The notes beneath the pieces were generated by a model, which did not search any database, was not told the DNA's origin, and saw only the letters and a list, made by a program, of their open reading frames with translations. From assembly GCA_002633005.1 (NCBI GenBank), contig NMRA01000475.1, positions 265,250-329,249 on the forward strand: a stretch of 64,000 nucleotides of DNA, given 5' to 3'. The stretch's first letter is position 1. Each line of letters begins with the position of its first letter. A program made the position numbers and the translations under genes. This stretch comes from Phoronis australis. Taxonomy: Eukaryota > Phoronida > Phoronidae. Positions 46,526-56,699 of the stretch are shown here, piece after piece.

Positions 46526-47115
46526 AGGTGTCCCAAAAAGCGACCCACTTTTAGACAAGTGATTTCTCAGCAACGGATAAATCGACTGTTTTTTCAAATT
46601 CTTACAGATGAACCTTAGGATATCATCAACAAATGTGCAAAATATCAAAGAGATCTGTGTTCAATTGTGCGAATACTGTCAAATTAAAATCATCAAGTCA
46701 AAAAATAAAATGTCAAAGGGAAGCTCGCTTATTTAGTCTATGCTCAGTGTGGACTCCATCTTCCTGCACGAACAAATGGAGCCGTTTCTTCCTACCAGAA
46801 ATTCTTTTCCGTATTTCTTCCATCGAGATTTCCTCTGTGACATAATTATTCTGTCTTTTATTTCCTGCTCAGTAAATCTGTCTCTCATTTCCTGGTAAAC
46901 TTTCTCCTTCAGACAGTCTCATATGGCGTAGTACACTGGATGACGTAGTACACTGGATGACGTAGTACACTGGATGACGTAGTACACTGGATTGCAGCCA
47001 GGACTGGGCTGAGGCCACTCATCCTATTTGATGAATTTTGGTTTGGCCTCCATCAGATGAGCCTGAGTTATAATTTTTGTTCGCGTTTGAAGGAGCTCCA
47101 TCTTGTTAAGACACG
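46526..47115 (-). mobile_element. mariner/Tc1-type transposon relic
   Basis: One terminus (AGGTGTCCCAAAAAGCGACC) starts at 46526 and recurs in inverted form ending at 55987. Read on the minus strand the interior gives ...FIK, a stop, then DEWPQPSPGCNPVYY and, after a tandem expansion, AI, a stop, DCLKEKVYQEMRDRFTEQEI and a frameshifted IRKRISGRKKRLHLFVQ. This is the WP(P)QSPDLNP...LKEKVY region and C-terminus of a mariner/Tc1 DDE/D transposase. The other end is lost. Confidence 0.75.
46927..46992 (-). repeat. 17-bp tandem expansion inside the transposase relic
   Basis: Four units of CGTAGTACACTGGATGA. The three extra units add 51 bp, keeping frame, between VYY and AI of the transposase motif. 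The expansion therefore happened within the transposon sequence. Confidence 0.88.
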
Positions 47116-47119
47116 CAAT

Positions 47120-47655
47120 TGTTTCAAGGTTAAAAGAGAGGTTTCGCAAAGCCACGTGACCGTGAATTATCACGCATACTTAATTGCACGTGCCGATTCA
47201 CGTTACAGTAACAATAATTAAATGGGTTTCGCAACAGCCAAATGTTTGCGTGAACGTAGAAGTAAACGTGAACTGAATAACTGAGCTCAGGGTGTCCAGT
47301 TATTGTAAGCCTAGTGTATGTCGGCTAGTTTACAAAAAAATTAAAAGTCACTCTGCCAGTGTAACTTCTTTTGCGTGAAAAAAGTCGTCATTTCTATGAA
47401 CTCCTGCGAGAAATTGTCAACTCTTAGAATGCGAAATCTATTTGCAGTTTAAAATAAATAGATGCATGCAAATTAAGCATATGAAAATTTAACAACACAA
47501 AATTATATCTGTTCAAAATCCATTCTACATGTAATTCGATGATATCCAGCGAACCCCCGGTAGAATATGTAGGTTTATTTCAAACACGTAACAGGCCTCC
47601 GGCCCACATTGCAAATATATAATATATACAGAGTACCAGATTGTTCAAGTCTAAA
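47120..47655. other. intergenic, nothing recognised
   Basis: Between the mariner relic and the LINE tail. GTTTCGCAA occurs twice, near 47145 and 47228. No other structure noted. Confidence 0.35.
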
Positions 47656-48340
47656 CTAATTCATATCAAGGAACTCATTTCGAAATTTCTCCGCATTAAT
47701 TAAATATCTAGCAACTTTTCTCAGGACAGTTGAATCATGAGTCTGTAGAAAATTGCTGAACACTATCTCGTCCACTTTATCGTATCTTGGTAAGAACAGA
47801 ACATGTAGATCAGAATATAAATTACATTCGAGAAAAATCAAGTCCACTAAACCTTCCCTAAACAATCATTAAAGAATGCGCCGAGCTTCTGAATCTTTCG
47901 AGGGTTACTCTGTGAAAACTATTTTCTAGCAATGTTATGTAGTTTTCTACTACAAAATTACATTTAACTATTTTATAAACATCTAATGATTGAGAAAATA
48001 TATTGTCTTTTCAATCCTGGATGTCAATATCAAAGCATCGTTGTTGAAATTCCCTTATAAATGAGGCAGCATCGCCTACACCTTGTTGTATCCAAACAAC
48101 TCCAAAACCATAAGCAAATAACAATCGTTTAACATTTAGAGCCCAGCAACACTTATTTTGCTCAGTCATGTCATATTGCACATTATAGTGCACACTAACA
48201 TATTGATGGCTTGGCAATTTGATAATCTTTAACCAGTATTTAACAATTCTCAATAACAGATGTACCTTCATTGTTACTCTACCAAGCTCTCCCCTCACTG
48301 CAGCGTTTGAGACATGCTGTCCAGAACAAGGATTTTGGAA
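47656..48340 (-). pseudogene. LINE ORF2 C-terminal fragment
   Basis: Minus-strand frame SNAAVRGELGRV, then MKVHLLLRIVKYWLKIIKLP, then LLFAYGFGVVWIQQGVGDAA and FIREFQQRCFD is the region downstream of the reverse transcriptase in many metazoan non-LTR retrotransposons ('ts.avygELGR.Pl......ri.kYW.kii... lGFgyvW..Qgvg'). A second frame at 47656-47865 (FLPRYDKVDEIVFSNFL, then LRKVARYLINAEKFRNEFL) is the far C-terminus. The reverse transcriptase itself is absent, as expected of a 5'-truncated copy. Clade not assigned. Confidence 0.65.
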
Positions 48341-48683
48341 AAGGTGCTTTCTTGCAAATAAACATTTATTGACAAATGAATCGTGTTCATTTCATACTGA
48401 AGCAAAGAAGAAAGATTGAGAACCCTATCAAAATAAAAATCTTTCGGTGTTGTACCAAATAAGAATTAAAAACGGGCCACATGTTTCGCGTTTAAAGCGA
48501 TGCGAATATCACTTTACCCCATACGCGTTGAATCTGTCGAGGGAAATACGGCCATGTAATAAAGTTTTCCGTATTCACCTCACTTCAACAGTGACCTCTG
48601 ACATGGAAAGTTCAAAAGGTATGTCAATGTCGACTCGACGTCTTCAGCTGGTTCGATCATCAAACTTTCCGAATATAGTTTAA

Positions 48684-49938
48684 AGGCGAAGGCAACCTTT
48701 TTCCAGGTCATTTTTTACCAAAAATGAGGTTCGTTGATTATCCAAGACATGTTTTTCACTTATTTACTGCTTTTCGTAATTTTATTAATTATTCGTCGTC
48801 TACTCCGGAAGTGACGTTTTGGGAGGCAAGAATTTCGCGCCAATTTCTTTTCATATAGTCTGACTGTGAGAGCAGTCGAGTCAGACATTGTACTACCTCG
48901 GTTGTGATAAGTTCGGTCGTCGTTTGCTTTTGCTTACGAGTCAGTCAACATGCCACGCTGTTGATGCGTACTGGGGAGTACTCATTATCGTCTCACGTAC
49001 AGAGGAAGAACTGTCCCACTTGCCCGAGTGTCCCGCGACACACTCCCACACCTGGCACCTTCTAAATAGCTCCAATACAACACCACAATAAACTTATCAA
49101 ACTTAGGCTCACCGATCTGTTCATTGGGTGTCGAACTGGGCCTGTATTCACTCCCACTGCTCAACATCGCTGCAGGGCTGCTTACATGCTCTGGGCTAGA
49201 GACAACAGCACAGGGCGAATCACTGCTAGTTTCCGGAATTACACGCAACGGGGTACGTTCGGAGGCACGGGTGACTGTAGATGAAGTGCCTCCAGTCACT
49301 GTATATAGTGGCCACAGCTCGCGAGGCTTCTTGCTTCAGAAACGCACTTCTCAGGGTTGGCGACGGGGCACTGCCGGGAATCAACAGCGACGGTATGGTA
49401 TCCTTCTTCAGGCGATGTTTTGCAGGGACCGTCATCAATTCAGCGTACATATCTTTGTCGTAATCTAACGGCAGAAAATGCTTGCCACACACTCGGTAAC
49501 CCTCCACTGCTTAATTTGCACGTTGCGTGGACGGGTAACTCTGCGTTCTTCACATGAACGAGCTAGCCAAGTACGGCGAAGTGTGTGTCATCCTTCGGAA
49601 AGCGTCGCAAGGTACCCAAAGCGCGTGTGAGACGATAATGAGTACATCCCGGTACGAAGCAACAGCGTGGCATGTTGACTGACTTGTAAACAAAAGCAAA
49701 CGACGACCGAACTTATCACAACCGAGGTAGAACAATGAGTGACTCGACAGCCCTCACAGTCAGACTATAATGAAAAGAAATTGGCGCGAAACTCTTGCCT
49801 CCCAAAACGTCACTTCCGTAGTAGAGGACGAGAAATTAATCAAATTACGAAAAGCTGTGATTAAGTGAAAAATGTGTCTGGTATAATCAACGAACCTTAT
49901 TTTGCTAAAAATGACATGAAAAAAGGTTGCCTTCGTCT
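48684..49938. mobile_element. foldback TTAA element with THAP arms
   Basis: TTAA (48680-48683 and 49939-49942) flanks ends AGGCGAAGGCAACC and, inverted, AGACGAAGGCAACC. The inverted repeats extend about 350-370 bp inward. Both arms include CAACATGCCACGCTGTTG, the start of a THAP frame, so the arms hold coding sequence in opposite directions around a ~500-bp centre. Length 1255 bp. Family inference as for the other THAP/TTAA elements: Kolobok-like. Confidence 0.8.
49400..49673 (-). pseudogene. THAP zinc-finger relic in the foldback element
   Basis: The minus-strand ATG at 49673 reads MPRCCFVPGCTHYRLTRALG, then TLRRFPKDDTHF, a stop and a frame change, then VEGYRVCGKHFLPLDYDKDM. Cys-x4-Cys (CFVPGC) and CGKHF are the THAP zinc ligands. 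The domain differs from the THAP in copies A and B, so it belongs to a second family. The opposite arm at 48951 begins with the same codons and then has an early stop. Confidence 0.65.
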
Positions 49939-49944
49939 TTAAAG

Positions 49945-51210
49945 TAATACAGTTGCAGCAGTGTAACTAACACTTGGCATACAACCAGGCCCTAAACGTA
50001 AAATCTGGAACGAAACATTACTGTTAATTAAATGGCACTTGTGTTTCAGTTTTCAGTTGCTGAATACTATATTGTCTGCAACTCAGGCGCTGATTCCTAG
50101 GAAACTACAATATCAAATACTGTTGTTTTTTAACTATTTCCTGGAGATGTTACAAGTTCACGCACAGTTGCCGCTGTTTTCATCTTTGTTACCTCTTTTC
50201 AAGAAATAAATCGTTACTCTTAAAAGTGTTTCCTTTACACGAGAAAATTTGCAACCTAGAACGTGCAACATGAGTACATACATATAGGATATGATCCGCC
50301 ATGTGAACAGTCTGGTTGAATTATTTAAAAAATATGCCGAAAAATGTAAGAAACTTAGGAATTCGAAGCTCATCACCCCGGCCAACCCGCGATCGCGAAC
50401 GACCGGAAGGCGATCGAGAAAAAGGGCGCGAGAAGCGAAGCCAGGCAAGGTGAGTAAATTTGACGAATTTTCGTTGTTTTTACTTCCAATGTGAAAACAG
50501 AGACATGACTTCAAGGCGTAACACATTTAGGAAGGGCAGGTAGAGGTTTAGGCTAGTGTCTCTCCCTATTATAGGAGAAAAGTTACGTTGACCGACGCAT
50601 CGCTTAAGCCGAAGATGATTTGAATGTCATTTTGGCAAATTGCCGTTATTTTTAGCACTAAATCAATAAATTGACCATGATGTTATGAAGAAATGACGTA
50701 TGAAAATTTAACGCAGTGCTTGTTTTTTTTTGTTGTTTTGTCAGGATCTCTGACTTTTTCGACCCTTTTTTGTTGAAAGATGCGATCGAGAACGCAACGA
50801 TAAGCGATCGGGAACGCAAGTATCGACATCGAGTTTTTCTTTTCCTTGTAACATTTTGATCTCTCCGTGACACCCATATTCTTTTGAAGGGCTTTTCGCC
50901 ATTCTTTGGACAGAAGACTTGCCCACTTGTAAATCGCTTACGACCTCTCTCATACATTTGTGATTCCCGGGTTGTTCTCTTGGGATCAAATTAGTTTTTC
51001 CACACGATCCTCGTTTTCTTTCGAACATGCACTGTCTTGTGTATCCCACTGCCACTTTTACGCGCACAGACTGTCAGGAGTGGACTGACACTGTGAGTAG
51101 TTTCATTATTTTGTTCTATTGTTCTGTTTGTGTTATTGATTGGCATAACTCCTGAGGTCAGCACAGTGATGATGTAATTTGTTTACTACAGAATAGTGTG
51201 GAATATTCTT
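49945..51210. other. intergenic, nothing firm
   Basis: Overlapping frames at 50158-50526 and 50658-51067 are on opposite strands and lack motifs. A palindromic GATCGC-rich patch near 50390-50420 is noted. No exon called. Confidence 0.35.
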
Positions 51211-51220
51211 GAAGAATCTA

Positions 51221-51310
51221 GCACAGGCCCGTAGCCAGGGGTGAGGGGTTCGGAGGGTTCGATCGAGCCCCCCCCCCCCCCNNCCCCCCCCCCCCCGCTG
51301 AAAAGGTCCA
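51221..51310. repeat. poly-C tract with two Ns at a repeat end
   Basis: CCCGTAGCCAGGGGTGAGGG is followed by a run of C broken by NN at 51282-51283. The inverse of the CCCGTAGCCAG end appears near 55065-55080. The poly-C is an assembly break whose true length is unknown. Confidence 0.6.
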
Positions 51311-51410
51311 GCCCCAGCCTCTCCGTTAAAGATACTATATATACACACACAACAACAACAAAATTGTTGCATTGCAGCTACTCGTACTACTAACTACAAT
51401 GAGAACCAAT

Positions 51411-51657
51411 TTAGTAATAATTTTGAATGTTTGATTCAAGGTGCTTCACATAATCATCGGGCCGTGCCTTTTCAACTACACCCGAGTGGTGTTTGGCAAT
51501 ACGTAAGTGACAGTATCTTGGTTGATACTTCAATTTTCCAACTTCATTCTCTTTTAGAAATGCAAGTTCGTACTCATGTTTTCGTATGTCGGCAATTTCG
51601 CATGCGCATGAAATCCAAATTAAGTGTTTTATTACCCGGGCGTTGTTTTCGGTAAAG
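51411..51657 (-). CDS. candidate terminal exon, unrecognised
   Basis: From acceptor-like TGTTGCAG (phase 2 in) the minus-strand frame reads FTENNARVIKHLIW, CEIADIRKHEYELAFLKENE and onward to KARPDDYVKHLESNIQNYY and a stop, about 81 codons. Its hydrophilic, balanced composition looks protein-like. I recognise no family and no partner exon upstream. It could equally be a relic of a transposon, since repeats lie on both sides. Confidence 0.28.
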
Positions 51658-51689
51658 CTGCAACATTGAGCGCATCTAATAACGTTTGT

Positions 51690-52545
51690 AAACACGACCA
51701 AGATTTCGCCCGTGTTTTACGACCGAAATTGTTCGCCCATAATTATGCTCGCGATTCCGACCGAGGCGTCGCTCCGAAATCGTTCGTCCGTAATTACGCT
51801 CGTGATTCCGACCAAAACTTCGCGGCTGGTGTTTTACGACCGGAATCGCTATGTCCAATAAGAAATTGGTTTATTGGTCATGTGATCTCTAAAGAAGTTT
51901 TCGTATTTTTCGCTCGTAATTTTAGCAAGTATAGTCATTATATTTAAGTACGAGTCCACGACACAACCACCCATTAAATCAATACGCAGTTGATATTGTT
52001 TTTGTTATGTAAATGGTTCGTTTGCGCATGTCTTGGATGTAGAGTGAGTGATTTACCACCAACATTTGGAAATTCTACTACACAACCCCATAAAAGCCGT
52101 TTTGAACCAGTGTTTTTTGCAATGTCATATGTCTTCTGCACGCATTGTTCAGAGCAAGAGAAAGAAACTTTGTCTAAATAAATGAAAAAGCATGATTATT
52201 TAAAAAAATGATGTAAAAGCTTGTCAGACAACCTGCTAGATATACATTTTGGCACTTCAATATATACTAAAACGGATCTATTTCAAGTGCCTGGGATGGA
52301 TAGGGCAGCAAGCAAAAATGTTTCTGTCAATCTTTGATATTGTAAACCTTTTGCATGTATACTTTGCACCTGAGATTTTACCTTCTGAATACTTCATAAC
52401 ATATGTAATTACGAATGTAAAACTACGAGCGAAAATGTGAGCGTAAAATTATGAGCGCAACCTCGTCAGAGCCCACGTAACCAATAAACCACGAGCGAAG
52501 TTTCGGTCGTAATTACGCGCGACATTTTCACCAGTACTGCCCGCG
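51690..52545. repeat. repeat region with GTAATTACGCTCG-type motifs
   Basis: The left part (51690-51850) has duplicated segments built on TTCGTCCGTAATTACGCTCG and TTTTACGACCG. The right part (52400-52540) carries the inverse motifs (ACTACGAGCG, AATTATGAGCGC, CACGAGCGAAGTTTCGGTCG). The centre (52180-52400) is unrelated AT-rich DNA. This could be a foldback or inverted-repeat element with subterminal motifs, but exact ends were not defined. Confidence 0.4.
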
Positions 52546-52777
52546 ATATATTCTGGGCCAAATTACATGCGAATTTGAGCTGCGTTCTTTGCGAGCAGCC
52601 GTTACGGGATCCTGATTTCTAGTATCACAATTTTCATCTTATCTCATGACGGCGACATCCCGTTGCTCCCAACTTGTTCGATTGTATAGCCCAACAACAA
52701 GTTGGGAAGTTCACCCCCCATAGCCAATTAACTCCATTCTGATGTTGATGGTTGGAGGGCCTGTGCTCTTTTGTTTA

Positions 52778-54790
52778 CTCTGCGCGTGTAAGCGCAGAGT
52801 ACTGTTGTTCCTGGGTTTTCTTCAATTTTATTCTTATTCTTCTTATTACTCTGCGCATCAAAGCGCAGAGTACTGTTCTTCCTGGGTTTTCTTCAATTTT
52901 ATTCTTCTTATTCTTATTCTTATTCTTATTCTTCTTCCGACCTACTTTGACGCTTAATAACTCCAAAATGGTTGCAGGTATGTTCTTCAAATTTAAAATA
53001 TGATGTTAGGCAGTAAATAAATTTAGATTCATTATATATTCATATTCCGTAATGCACCGGAAGAGGTAGTTTGGTGCAAAGGTCATATAATTTTCAAAAT
53101 ACTACTCCTTCAGTTATTAAGCTATCTTTTTCAAATTCGGTGCACAGGTATAAGTCAACATGACAATTTAAAAAATTACTTTTCTAAGTAATCGGGTCAT
53201 CAAATCAGGTGAAATAGGTCAAAGGTCATTAGGTGCAAACTAAAATTTTGAGCTAGACACTTCAAATTGACAGGTCTGATTGCCACAGGTAAATCAAATC
53301 GGAATCTAAAGTTTCAGGTCATTTGGTGCAAACATGGGGTCATTAGGTGCATTTTTCTTCTGAAAATTTAACCTTTTCAATCAGCAAGTATTCTGATAAG
53401 TCAACCGTTAGCCAATTGTGATTCTCAGCGTAAACCACATTTTTCATGGGCTTTTTAATAGGTAATTTCTCCGACAATTTTAAAGAATTCGTTTTCATAT
53501 TGGTAAACGGGATGCTGTCAGTAACTTCCCATAATAATTCTAGTAATACGCTTTCGCAGAGTCCGTTATTGTCACGCCGTGACAATAATCTATCTAGTTC
53601 TTCTTTTTCTTCTTCTTATTCTTCTTCCGACCAACTTTGAGGCTTAATAACTCCAAATTGGGTGCAGGTACGGTCTTTAAATTCAGCATATGACTTTTCA
53701 CAGTATATAGATTTTGATTGGTTATATAATCATATTCCATATTGCACCGGAAGAGGTCGTTTGGTGCAAAGGTCATATAATTTTCAAAATGCTACTCCTC
53801 TTTTAGTTTTGAAGCTATCTTTTTCAAATTCGGTGCACAGGTATAAGTCAACATAACAATTTAAAAAAAATTACTTTTCTAAGAAATCGGGTCATCCAAT
53901 CAGGTGAAATAGGTCAAAGAAGATTATGTGCAAACTAAAATTTTGAGCTAGACTCTTCAAACTCACAGGTCTGATTGGCACAGGTAATTCAATTCGGAAT
54001 CCAAAGTTTCAGGTCATTTAGTGCAAACATGGGGTCATTGGGTGCATTTTTCTTCTGAAAATTTGACCTTTTCAATCAGCAATATTTTGATGTGTCAACG
54101 GTTAGACAACTGTGAAACTCAGTAGTAAACACATTTTTCATGGGCTTTGCAATAATTCTCCTAAAGACGCTTATAATGCACCGGATAGGGCCAATTAGTG
54201 CAAAGGTCATGTAACGTTCAAAATGTTATATCTCTTAGATTTTTCAAGGAATTCTTTTCAATTTCAGCACATTGGTGTAAGTCAACATGCCAATTAAATA
54301 CCCTACTTTACTTCGCAATAGGCCTAACAAATCAGAAAAAATAGGTCAAAGGTCATTAGTGCAAACTAAAATTTTGAGCGAGAGACTTCAAAATTACATA
54401 CCTGTTTATTAAGTGCGATTGAGTTTGAATTCTAAATTTTCATGTCATCTGGTGTACCCATGGGGTCATTAGGTGCATTTTTCTTCTGAAAGTTTAACCA
54501 ATTCATTCATCTTGTATTCTGAAGTGCTTAAGGTAAAACATCTGTGATTCTTATCATTAACCACACTTTAAATCGAGTTTACAATTATTCCCTCGTCGGG
54601 GTTCATAATGCACCGGAAGAGGTCAATTAGTGGAAAGGTCATCAAAATATTAACATGTAATTTCTCTTACATTTTTTAAGAATTCCTTTTCATATTGGTA
54701 AACGGGTTGCTGTCAGTAACTTCCCAAAACAATTCCAGTAATACACACGCGCAGAGTCCATTATTCTCACGCCGTGACAATAATCTTTCT
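52778..54790 (+). repeat. three ~0.6-kb diverged tandem units with hairpin ends
   Basis: Units at about 52930-53590, 53625-54140 and 54170-54780 share, in order: CTTAATAACTCCAAA; GCACCGGAAGAGGT; TGGTGCAAAGGTCAT; AATTCGGTGCACAGGTATAA; CAGGTGAAATAGGTCAAAG; TGCAAACTAAAATTTTGAGC; and GGGTCATTAGGTGCATTTTT. Two hairpins CTCTGCGC-loop-GCGCAGAG precede unit 1 (from 52779 and 52850). GTCACGCCGTGAC marks the ends of units 1 and 3. CT/TTCTTA microsatellite tracts lie at the 5' boundaries. Non-coding. Confidence 0.75.
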
Positions 54791-54861
54791 AGTTGATAAT
54801 TGCTCTAATCTCCGATCAGATCGTATCTAGCCTGACTGGAGTGGGCTGATAAAAATGAAAG

Positions 54862-55080
54862 TTAAGTTAAGCCAGATATTATCGCACGTTCAGCACCCCT
54901 CACGTCTGGAAAAGTTACTGAACGACAGGACGCTGTAATGTCAGGATTGTAGAGCTGATAGCCCCCTAATTCAGCTGCGTCAAGGGCCTTACCGATAATT
55001 CTGCAGTGTCGACGTGTGCAAAATATCAAAGGTCCACCTTTCTGGAAATTCGAACCACCACCGCGCAATGCTGGCTACGG
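54862..55080 (-). repeat. repeat end resembling 51221
   Basis: On the minus strand it starts CAGTCCCGTAGCCAGCATTG, similar to CCCGTAGCCAG at 51230. The rest has only a short minus-strand frame and no further similarity was confirmed. Confidence 0.35.
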
Positions 55081-55083
55081 GAC

Positions 55084-55475
55084 TGTAGCATACGAGTGAT
55101 TAATGTAATCTGGAATATTCTAGAGCCTAGTATATGTCTGTAGAATGATTGGGTAGAGTCCGGTAAGCTCTAGAACAATGCATTAGTCTATAAATATACA
55201 AGCACGGGTTTGTATTAGTCAGTTAAGCAGTTAAAGAGTTAAAAGTTGAAAGTCAGTTACAAGAGCGTTCAGTACAGTTGAGTTGCTGAAAGTGTCTCAG
55301 AAGTTCATCACAAGTCAAGGCTTCGCATCACTGGCTGCAGTGTAGAACAGATATTACGTCGGACGTTTTGTTTGAGTAGGCTTGTGAACGTAGGATCGAA
55401 ATTAATAAAGCGATTAATTCAAACCAGTCTTCAGTCTATTGTCGCACCGAAAGCTATTAGCACAGGTATGTAACA
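55084..55475 (+). mobile_element. probable solo LTR
   Basis: A ~390-bp block starting TGTAGCATACG and ending GTATGTAACA (TG...CA), with a TATA box TATAAATATA at about 55189 and a polyadenylation signal AATAAA at 55404-55409 followed by GTCTTCAGTCTATTGTCG. That is the order U3-TATA-R-polyA of an LTR. No internal retroelement sequence follows and no target-site duplication is clear, so the exact ends are uncertain. Confidence 0.5.
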
Positions 55476-55479
55476 ACCT

Positions 55480-55834
55480 GTACCCACCCACACACGGGGA
55501 AAAACGTGACACAGACCCTTTGTTGCTTATTTAAGCAAAAAGTATATTTACAGTGGCACAAGTCCACCCTTTTCCTGGGAACTCCCTTGCGATTCTTCTT
55601 TCGCCCCACCCGTTCTCCTTGAAACAGATTTCAATAGTATTAATTATCCTTTTCCCTCAAAGGCATCCTTAAAAACCGGAATATTGGACAGAACTGATAC
55701 TGATGGAGAAATGATAATAAAAAATAATAGACTTGAGATTCAGACAGACATTTTTGACGGACAGATGTCAGCACAACATGAAAACGATGAAAGTCGCCGT
55801 GATATTACATTTTTCACCCTGCTGTATTGAATTT
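55480..55834. other. intergenic, nothing recognised
   Basis: No frame or repeat recognised between the LTR-like block and the mariner end. Confidence 0.35.
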
Positions 55835-55987
55835 CACAGTACTTCCATAACTATTTATATTTCTCTGAAATACTTTGTAGACTTGTTGATGACACCCTGA
55901 AGATACATTGTGAAAAATTTGAACGAGTTCGGTTGGTCAATTGCTGAGAAATTACTTGTCAAAAAGTGGCTACTTTTTGTGTCACCT
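55835..55987 (-). mobile_element. mariner end fragment, second copy
   Basis: Read on the minus strand from 55987 it starts AGGTGACACAAAAAGTAGCC and follows the copy at 46526 through GACAAGTAATTTCTCAGCAA and the TCATCAACAA block, about 110-150 bp of homology. The transposase part is absent. Confidence 0.65.
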
Positions 55988-56189
55988 GATATATCTACAA
56001 CACTCGCCCCTAGCCAAGACACTTGGCATTTTTTGTTTAGTCACAGGGCATACTTGGAGAAACCGTTATGAACAATTTCTATAAAATTGACAATTGATTC
56101 ACCCCAAATCTCTGCATCGTAGCTTAAAATTGATAGAATCGTGCCTGCTAAACACGTATTTTGTACGTATACGCCGGTAGCAGTTCTCG

Positions 56190-56690
56190 CAAGCAAATGA
56201 CCCCAGAAACAATGTCCAATTTTGGGACATCATATCTCAGAAATGGCCGCTTGGATTCACTTGAGACTTTCAGGTACTATGCTTAATGCCCTGTTCTCTA
56301 AAAAGGTCCACTTTGCATGAAAGGTTATCAAAATTGGGACTTATATGATTTTTATGAAAAAAAAATTAAGTTGTATGGAAGGAAATGATCACGCTACTTT
56401 AGAAAATTGTAACACCGTTTTTGAAATTTTATCTTAAACATTAACTTCATATCATCCAAATTTGCTTATGTTATTGATCCACTTGTTTTGCTATGAAAGT
56501 ATCTTTCTTTTGTATTAAATTTTACTAAATAGTGTGGTCACGTGACCTAATTAATGACAGAGCGGCACAAAGTCAAAAACTAAATATTACGGAGTTTCTG
56601 CTTTCGGCCGGTACTTTTGCTGAGTTAAATTCTGTGATTTTGTAGATATTTGTCGACAACTTTAAAAATTGACTATTTTTGCTGAGAACA
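56190..56690 (+). repeat. dispersed ~0.5-kb repeat, copy 3
   Basis: Contains AACAATGTCCAATTTTGG, TCTCAGAAATGGCCGC, TTTTGCTATGAAAGTA, a GTCACGTGACC block, TTTTGCTGAGTTAAATTC and TTTGTAGAT, matching copies at 10460 and 15040 in order and strand. Confidence 0.65.
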
Positions 56691-56699
56691 CTGTTGAGT

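Noticed and set aside
52752-53003. Membrane-protein-like frames rich in Phe and Leu
   Set aside because: Product of TTCTTA-type microsatellite sequence at the start of the tandem-repeat region.
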